NCBI GenBank assembly: GCA_016870675.1
Contig: VGAU01000055.1
Location: 1 to 9,347, forward strand
Direction: 5' to 3'
Origin: Actinomycetota bacterium
GTDB lineage: Bacteria; Actinomycetota; Humimicrobiia; Humimicrobiales; Humimicrobiaceae
DNA length: 9,347 nt
The notes under the pieces were generated by a model. It saw nothing but the letters and a program-made list of their open reading frames with translations, had not been told where the DNA came from and did not search any database. A program made the translations under genes and the position numbers. Positions 5,862 to 9,347 of the stretch are shown here, piece after piece; positions within the stretch are counted from its first letter, which is position 1, and the number at the start of each line of letters is the position of its first letter.

Positions 5862-6197
5862 TTATTTTACTTTCTTTATAACCTTAGATAAACTACCCCA
5901 GACTGAAGTCAAATCATCATTTATTTCTTTTAAATTGTCTCCTAAAACAGTAACCTCTCCGGCATTAACCCTGTGGGTTAATTGATTTAGGTTATTTCCA
6001 ATCCTCTTTAAATCTACAATAAGATCCCTTATTCCCGGTATTACTATTATATTTTTATCAAGTATACACTTTCTTATATATTCACTTTGGTTGTAATATG
6101 TTTTGGACCTTTTATCCCTAAAAGTCATATATTCTTTATCATCCAGGTAACAGGATATATGATGTTTTCTCTTCCTTTCCGGACGCTTTATGTTCAA
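5862..6197 (-). CDS. mobC: MobC-like plasmid mobilization relaxosome protein (111 aa)
   Basis: MobC-type proteins bind oriT as ribbon-helix-helix dimers and help the relaxase open the DNA at the nick site. Residues ~11-48 (KHHISCYLDDKEYMTFRDKR and NQSEYIRKCIL) fit a ribbon-helix-helix unit. Residues ~54-73 carry the family motif IRDLIVDLKRIGNNLNQL, followed by a helical tail. Length (111 aa) is normal. The start is TTG at 6197, with AGAAAGGA (6206-6213) eight bases upstream; no ATG fits. A relaxase gene normally follows mobC, but here the gene runs into the terminator and a convergent gene, so it is an orphan. It would need a relaxase in trans or has been separated from its own. Confidence 0.8.
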   Translation of the reverse strand: MNIKRPERKRKHHISCYLDDKEYMTFRDKRSKTYYNQSEYIRKCILDKNIIVIPGIRDLIVDLKRIGNNLNQLTHRVNAGEVTVLGDNLKEINDDLTSVWGSLSKVIKKVK

Positions 6198-6224
6198 AAT
6201 ATCTATCCTTTCTAATTAAAGGGT

Positions 6225-6274
6225 TTGGGGATTTCCCCAATTTAAAGTACGTGTGGCACACATACATATCTTGC
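6225..6274 (+). other. Candidate origin of transfer (oriT)
   Basis: Just upstream of mobC lie a 7-bp inverted repeat TTGGGGA-TT-TCCCCAA (6225-6240) and a second small one, GTGTG-G-CACAC (6251-6261). Six bases after that comes TATCTTGC (6267-6274), which fits the IncP/MOBP-type nick consensus as I recall it (YATCYTGY). Inverted repeat, then nick site, next to an accessory mob gene is the standard oriT layout. The short motif could occur by chance. Confidence 0.45.
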
Positions 6275-6417
6275 CTATATTTTTTATTTAATATTACTTT
6301 TTTACTCAGTTTAAAGTGCTTCCAGACAGCATAAAGGGAAAGAAATCTTTTTACAACTTTTACTTAAAACTTACTATTTTAACGGCTAATCGTTATTTGA
6401 TTTGAGTTTAATTAAAA

Positions 6418-6534
6418 TTACTTAACTCCTGCTAGCTGATACTGGTATGCTGCTTCCTGCGCAGGGATTGTACCCAGAACCTGTCCTTCGTCAAGGTAGT
6501 ATTTTCCTTTGCGAGCATAAACCGCTAAAGCTAT
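6418..6534 (-). pseudogene. Possible C-terminal gene fragment, unidentified (38 codons)
   Basis: Between an in-frame stop at 6535-6537 and TAA 6418-6420, the minus strand reads IALAVYARKGKYYLDEGQVL, then GTIPAQEAAYQYQLAGVK. It has no start or ribosome binding site. The balanced, protein-like composition suggests the tail of a lost gene, but I do not recognise a family. It lies over the left arm of the inverted repeat 6447-6634, so it may be a chance open frame through a structured RNA. Confidence 0.3.
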
Positions 6535-6634
6535 TTATCCCTCTCAATTCTCCTTTCAGGAGAACCGGAAAATCTCCACCTTGACTGTAAGGACAGAACC
6601 TTAGTCCTGTTGCCCTAAGAAGGAAGCGCATTAT
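6447..6634. repeat. 188-bp imperfect inverted repeat (candidate structured RNA or MITE)
   Basis: Blocks pair in order from outside in. GCTTCCT (6452-6458) pairs with AGGAAGC (6621-6627), AGGG (6463-6466) with CCCT (6613-6616), CTGTCCTT (6481-6488) with AAGGACAG (6589-6596), TCAAGGT (6491-6497) with ACCTTGA (6578-6584), and ATTTTCC (6501-6507) with GGAAAAT (6567-6573). Near the tip is TTCTCCT-TTC-AGGAGAA (6548-6564). The arms are about 65 bases each. A T-run (6636-6642) follows, so a plus-strand transcript would end in a terminator-like structure. No known RNA family is recognised. Confidence 0.6.
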
Positions 6635-6722
6635 GTTTTTTTATAATAATAAATAGATAACCACTATATTTTAATCTTAGTTTTTGAAGGAATTAATTAA
6701 TGCCAAAGGGGCAAGATTTAAA

Positions 6723-7625
6723 ATGACAGATAATGATTCTTTAAGAAATATAATTGAGAAAGATTTAATTAAGATAATAAAAGGATTATCTTCTGCGGAT
6801 CTAATAAATGTCTATAAGAATTTAAGTGGTATGAAAATTTGTATCAATAATGATTTACAAATCAGAGAAAAAAGCATTCCATCAAAAAAAGATATAATAA
6901 AAGAATACAGTACAAACTTGCAGTCGCAGAATAAAGCCGATTCAACCGTTAAAGACTACCTGGGTGCAGCAGGTAAACTTACCTCATATATGGGAAAAAA
7001 TAGAATTGAATTTGAATCTTTGACTATGAGCGATATTGATAGTTATCTTTCTTTTATTAGATCCAGGAATATCTCAAACAATACCTACGTAAAGATTTTA
7101 AACTGCATAAGATCATTTTTAAAATTTCTTTACGGGAGAAATTACATAGATAAGGACCTTGCCTCCTTTATAAAAGTACCACCAAAGGTAAAGCCAATAA
7201 AAGAAGAGCTCTCAGACTTTGATATAAAAAAGATTAGAAATTATCTTTTAAAAAGAAAAGAAAATTACAGAAATGAAAATTTAAGGGATGAAATAATCTT
7301 TAGCCTGGGGATTGACTGCGGTCTAAGAAGACAGGAGTTTATAAACCTAAACTGGGAGGATATAAATTTTAAAGAAAATTCCATAAGTATAAAAAATTCT
7401 AAAGGGCGGAAAAACAGGCTTGTCTATTTTAATAGCAATCTGGGTGAGCTTTTGTATTCATACAGGAAATTAAGCGGTAAATATATAAGTGCCCTAATCA
7501 GGGGTGCACATGGAAAAAGACTAACAAAATGCTCCCTTCAAAATATAATATCGAGAATTTTTAAAGAATCAAAAACATACAGGGAGAATCTTACCCTCCA
7601 TAGCTTGAGGCAATATGGTGAGTAA
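6723..7625 (+). pseudogene. Tyrosine recombinase truncated in box II by the right-hand element
   Basis: The native gene runs 6723-7604; the last seven codons before the stop at 7623-7625 (ttg agg caa tat ggt gag taa) come from the inserted element. An N-terminal core-binding domain (STVKDYLGAAGKLTSYM to NNTYVKILNCIRSFLKFLYG) is followed by the catalytic domain, with Arg in CGLRRQEFINLNWEDI and Lys in NSKGRKNR. Box II begins HS, after which the frame leaves the gene. The HSLR seen is partly encoded by the element itself. The LGH histidine and tyrosine are missing, so it should be inactive. The start at ATG 6723 follows AAAGGGG; an upstream in-frame TTG (6684) has no ribosome binding site. The missing end matches the fragment starting at 1760 in frame. 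Confidence 0.85.
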
Positions 7626-7696
7626 AGTAAAATGGTGAGTGAATCGGTTTTTAGTGTGGTTTTACCCTGTATTTGTATAAATCACTCACCATTTTA
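7615..7696 (+). repeat. Element end: three ATGGTGAGT boxes, right copy
   Basis: ATGGTGAGT occurs at 7615-7623 and 7632-7640 (17 bp apart) and inverted at 7684-7692. The second and third are the cores of a 15-bp perfect inverted repeat (7628-7642 and 7682-7696). They lie 10-92 bp from the element boundary at 7605 and just upstream of the recombinase -10 box. Binding by the element's own recombinases is inference. Confidence 0.6.
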
Positions 7697-7710
7697 ATTT
7701 TGATCACCCC

Positions 7711-7716
7711 TATAAT
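7711..7716 (+). promoter_or_regulatory. Possible -10 box for the element recombinase operon (right copy)
   Basis: TATAAT, a perfect -10 hexamer, 44 bases before the ATG at 7761. No good -35 hexamer lies 16-18 bases upstream; the place where it should be is occupied by the inverted ATGGTGAGT box, which suggests either a weak or factor-dependent promoter or coincidence. The same site is at 1632-1637 on the minus strand. Confidence 0.4.
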
Positions 7717-7760
7717 GGTTTCATGTATTTATTACATAACCAGATAGGAGGATGATTACA

Positions 7761-9020
7761 ATGAATGAAAACAAAAGCATTCACGAGGCAATAGAATACA
7801 TTATTGCCTCACTAGAAAAACAGGGCCAGGCACCTGGAACACTTAAGAATTATATAAATTCGTTTAACGTGTTCAAAAAGTACCTGAACGAATACAAAAT
7901 ATCCAAAGTTGATGAAAAAGTCTGCCTGGCCTACATTTATCTAAAAACAGGTATGAAGCTTGAAAGCTTTAACCAAAAAACACTTAATCCTAACATCAAT
8001 CGGCGAATGAAGCCATTGCATCTGCTGCTTTGCTATATTGACACAGGTAAGTTTATTTACCGGCAAAGAAGGATAAAAAAGCCGTTTATATGCCCTGAAG
8101 GATTCAGCTGTGAGTACGAGATGTTTGTGGAGGAATGCAGGCACAGGGGATACGCCAATGCAACAATTAATTCAAATACCGACAAGCTGCAGCTTTTCTT
8201 AAACTATCTTGATTCTGTTTACATTGGCTCATCAGATGAAATAACACTCAAGCACATAGATGGCTTTCTGGCCCTCTATGATAGCGCCGCAGTAAAATAT
8301 ATTGGCACCATTCTTTATGTTCTAAGAAATTATCTTTCCTTTATATATCAGAATGGTTTTACCTTAACTGATTTATCTCTGCTTCTTCCAAAAGTCCGGG
8401 TGATGAGAAATTCTTCAATTCCGCATGCATGGAAAAAAGCCGATATAGTAAAACTACTAAAAGCCATCGACCGGGAGGATCCAAAGGGAAAACGTGACTA
8501 TGCCATAATACTTATGGTGGTGCGTCTGGGACTAAGAGTAAGCGATATCAGGGCCATGAAGCTTTCCTCACTTGACTGGAACCGTAAAACAATATCGCTA
8601 AACATGGTAAAGACAAAACAGCCCATTGAGCTGCCCATCTTAGATGATATAGGCTGGGCAATAATTGATTACCTAAAAAACGGGCGGCCTAAAACAATCT
8701 GTGACAGGCTGTTTGTCAGGCACAGACCTCCCTATAATACCTTTGGGGAAACAGCCTCATTTCATGAGTCCCTGCGCCGTTACATGGTAAAGGCAGGTCT
8801 TGCTATTCCCCTGGGTGTAAGTTACGGAATGCATTCGCTAAGGAGCACACTTGCAAAAAATATGCTTGAAGCGCAGGCATCACTGCCGGTTATCTCTGAG
8901 GTATTGGGGCATAAAAACATAAATACCACAAGTATTTATCTTAAGATTGATATAGAAGGGCTGCGCAAATGCGCACTTGATCCTGAGGAGGTGTTTTTAA
9001 TAAATGAAATCAACTTATGA
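7761..9020 (+). CDS. Tyrosine recombinase (first recombinase, RitA-like), 419 aa, second identical copy
   Basis: Same protein as the minus-strand copy at 328-1587, with an intact R-K-H-R-H-Y catalytic set (GLRVS, VKTKQ, HSLR, LGH, SIYLK). The start at 7761 is preceded by AGGAGG at 7746-7751 with a 9-base spacer; an alternative ATG at 7752 would leave no spacer. A TATAAT at 7711-7716 lies 44 bases upstream of the start, next to the element's end repeats, so recombinase binding at the end could repress its own transcription (inference). Its 3' end overlaps the second recombinase (9004-9020). The gene looks intact, so the element may still be active provided the missing downstream genes are intact. 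Confidence 0.88.
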   Translation: MNENKSIHEAIEYIIASLEKQGQAPGTLKNYINSFNVFKKYLNEYKISKVDEKVCLAYIYLKTGMKLESFNQKTLNPNINRRMKPLHLLLCYIDTGKFIYRQRRIKKPFICPEGFSCEYEMFVEECRHRGYANATINSNTDKLQLFLNYLDSVYIGSSDEITLKHIDGFLALYDSAAVKYIGTILYVLRNYLSFIYQNGFTLTDLSLLLPKVRVMRNSSIPHAWKKADIVKLLKAIDREDPKGKRDYAIILMVVRLGLRVSDIRAMKLSSLDWNRKTISLNMVKTKQPIELPILDDIGWAIIDYLKNGRPKTICDRLFVRHRPPYNTFGETASFHESLRRYMVKAGLAIPLGVSYGMHSLRSTLAKNMLEAQASLPVISEVLGHKNINTTSIYLKIDIEGLRKCALDPEEVFLINEINL

Positions 9021-9347
9021 TCTAAAAAGTGACCTGGCTGGTATGATCTTTCAGTATGTCAAAGAAAAGAGACAAACAGGTCTTAAATTCGAACGGCAGG
9101 AGCATTACTTACGCCATTTTGATTGGTTTTACTTCTATAATGGCTACAGTGGCATAAACCTTACAAAACCAATGATAAATGAATTTATCTACAACAAACA
9201 GGAAAGGCCTGTCTCTCACTACAACAAGGAAGTAGTTATGAAAAACTTTGCACTCTATCTAAAAAACCACGGCTATGATGTATACGAGCCACAAATCCGT
9301 ACAGTGCTGCCCAGAAGCAATTTCATACCCAATATCTATACAAAGGA
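9004..9347 (+). CDS. Second tyrosine recombinase of the element, N-terminal part only (cut by window end)
   Basis: The ATG at 9004 lies 12 bases after GAGGAGG (8985-8991) and overlaps the end of the first recombinase gene by 17 bp in another frame. The open frame continues for 114 codons to the last base with no stop. Composition and aromatic/basic helices (EHYLRHFDWFYF) resemble the N-terminal core-binding domain of phage-type integrases; no catalytic residue is reached. The overlapping arrangement suggests coordinated synthesis of several recombinases acting together on one element, as in RIT elements. It is identical to 1-344 on the other strand. Confidence 0.65.
   Translation, partial: MKSTYDLKSDLAGMIFQYVKEKRQTGLKFERQEHYLRHFDWFYFYNGYSGINLTKPMINEFIYNKQERPVSHYNKEVVMKNFALYLKNHGYDVYEPQIRTVLPRSNFIPNIYTK

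Larger units (their letters stand above)
6198..6722. other. Long non-coding region between mobC and the truncated recombinase
   Basis: 525 bases holding the oriT candidate (6225-6274), a TAACG-6-CGTTA inverted pair (6380-6395), a minus-strand open fragment (6418-6534) and the large imperfect inverted repeat (6447-6634) followed by a T run. The stretch 6430-6630 is clearly richer in GC than its AT-rich surroundings. Confidence 0.55.
7605..9347 (+). mobile_element. Right arm: 5' part of a RIT-like multi-recombinase transposon
   Basis: This is the plus-strand copy of the element. It begins at TTGAGGCAATATGG inside the box II codons of the recombinase gene 6723-7604 and runs outward to the window edge: end repeats, recombinase A, overlapping recombinase B (cut off). 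It differs in base use from its left neighbour, being clearly less AT-rich than the interior. Complete identity with the left arm over 1743 bp implies recent duplication, gene conversion, or a single repeat seen from both sides by an assembler. Confidence 0.75.

Noticed and set aside
6447..6634. Integron attC site, SRP RNA or retron RNA
   Set aside because: No attC-type core sites at the ends, no SRP GGAAGG-type core in the right place, and no reverse transcriptase nearby.
1..9347. Linear plasmid or phage with terminal inverted repeats
   Set aside because: Both ends fall inside a coding sequence (second recombinase, codon 115) and the repeats end internally at a transposon boundary, so the arms are better explained by inverted copies of one element.

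Overview
The window looks like low-GC Gram-positive (Firmicutes, probably Clostridia-like) accessory DNA. Strong AGGAGG-type ribosome binding sites, TTG/GTG starts, AT-rich intergenic DNA and IS3/tyrosine-recombinase debris support this; no species marker is present. It is built almost wholly of mobile-element, mobilization and putative toxin or defence genes.

Layout: (1) 1-1743 and 7605-9347 are the same 1743-bp sequence in inverted orientation. Each arm is the 5' end of a multi-recombinase transposon resembling the recombinase-in-trio (RIT) class: an end with repeated ATGGTGAGT boxes, a complete 419-aa tyrosine recombinase, and the first 114 codons of a second recombinase overlapping it by 17 bp. 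Both arms are cut at the same internal base by the window ends. (2) 1760-1909 is the C-terminal end of another tyrosine recombinase. (3) 2214-2576 (minus) is a small protein with four beta-flower-like repeats and a [H/Y]A[K/R] tripeptide-repeat tail. (4) 2935-3701 is a two-gene overlapping operon: a PepSY-like small protein and a PIN-domain nuclease, a candidate toxin-antitoxin pair. (5) 3715-4076 is a junkyard: an IS3-family transposase tail with a 31-bp direct repeat, then a second copy of the recombinase C-terminus. (6) 4405-5766 is a 453-aa protein with a C-terminal HEPN-type RX4H motif, a likely ApeA-like abortive-infection protein. (7) 5862-6197 (minus) is an orphan MobC-type relaxosome protein with a candidate oriT just upstream. 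(8) 6447-6634 is a long imperfect inverted repeat (candidate structured RNA or MITE). (9) 6723-7604 is a tyrosine recombinase cut off inside its box II by the right-hand element.

The most informative observation is that the two broken recombinase pieces on the inner sides of the inverted arms fit together in frame. The N-terminal piece ends ...HS at 7604 and the C-terminal piece starts FRHSF... at 1760, giving a normal ~343-aa recombinase with box II HSFRH. The simplest reading is a circular or larger molecule in which an insertion bounded by two outward-facing copies of the same element end split one gene, so the window is the plasmid or island side of that molecule. The alternative is two independent insertions into the same conserved site of two recombinase copies. 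Long reads across the window ends would decide. As a whole, the interior resembles a mobilizable plasmid or integrative element (recombinase, MobC/oriT) carrying PIN and HEPN genes.
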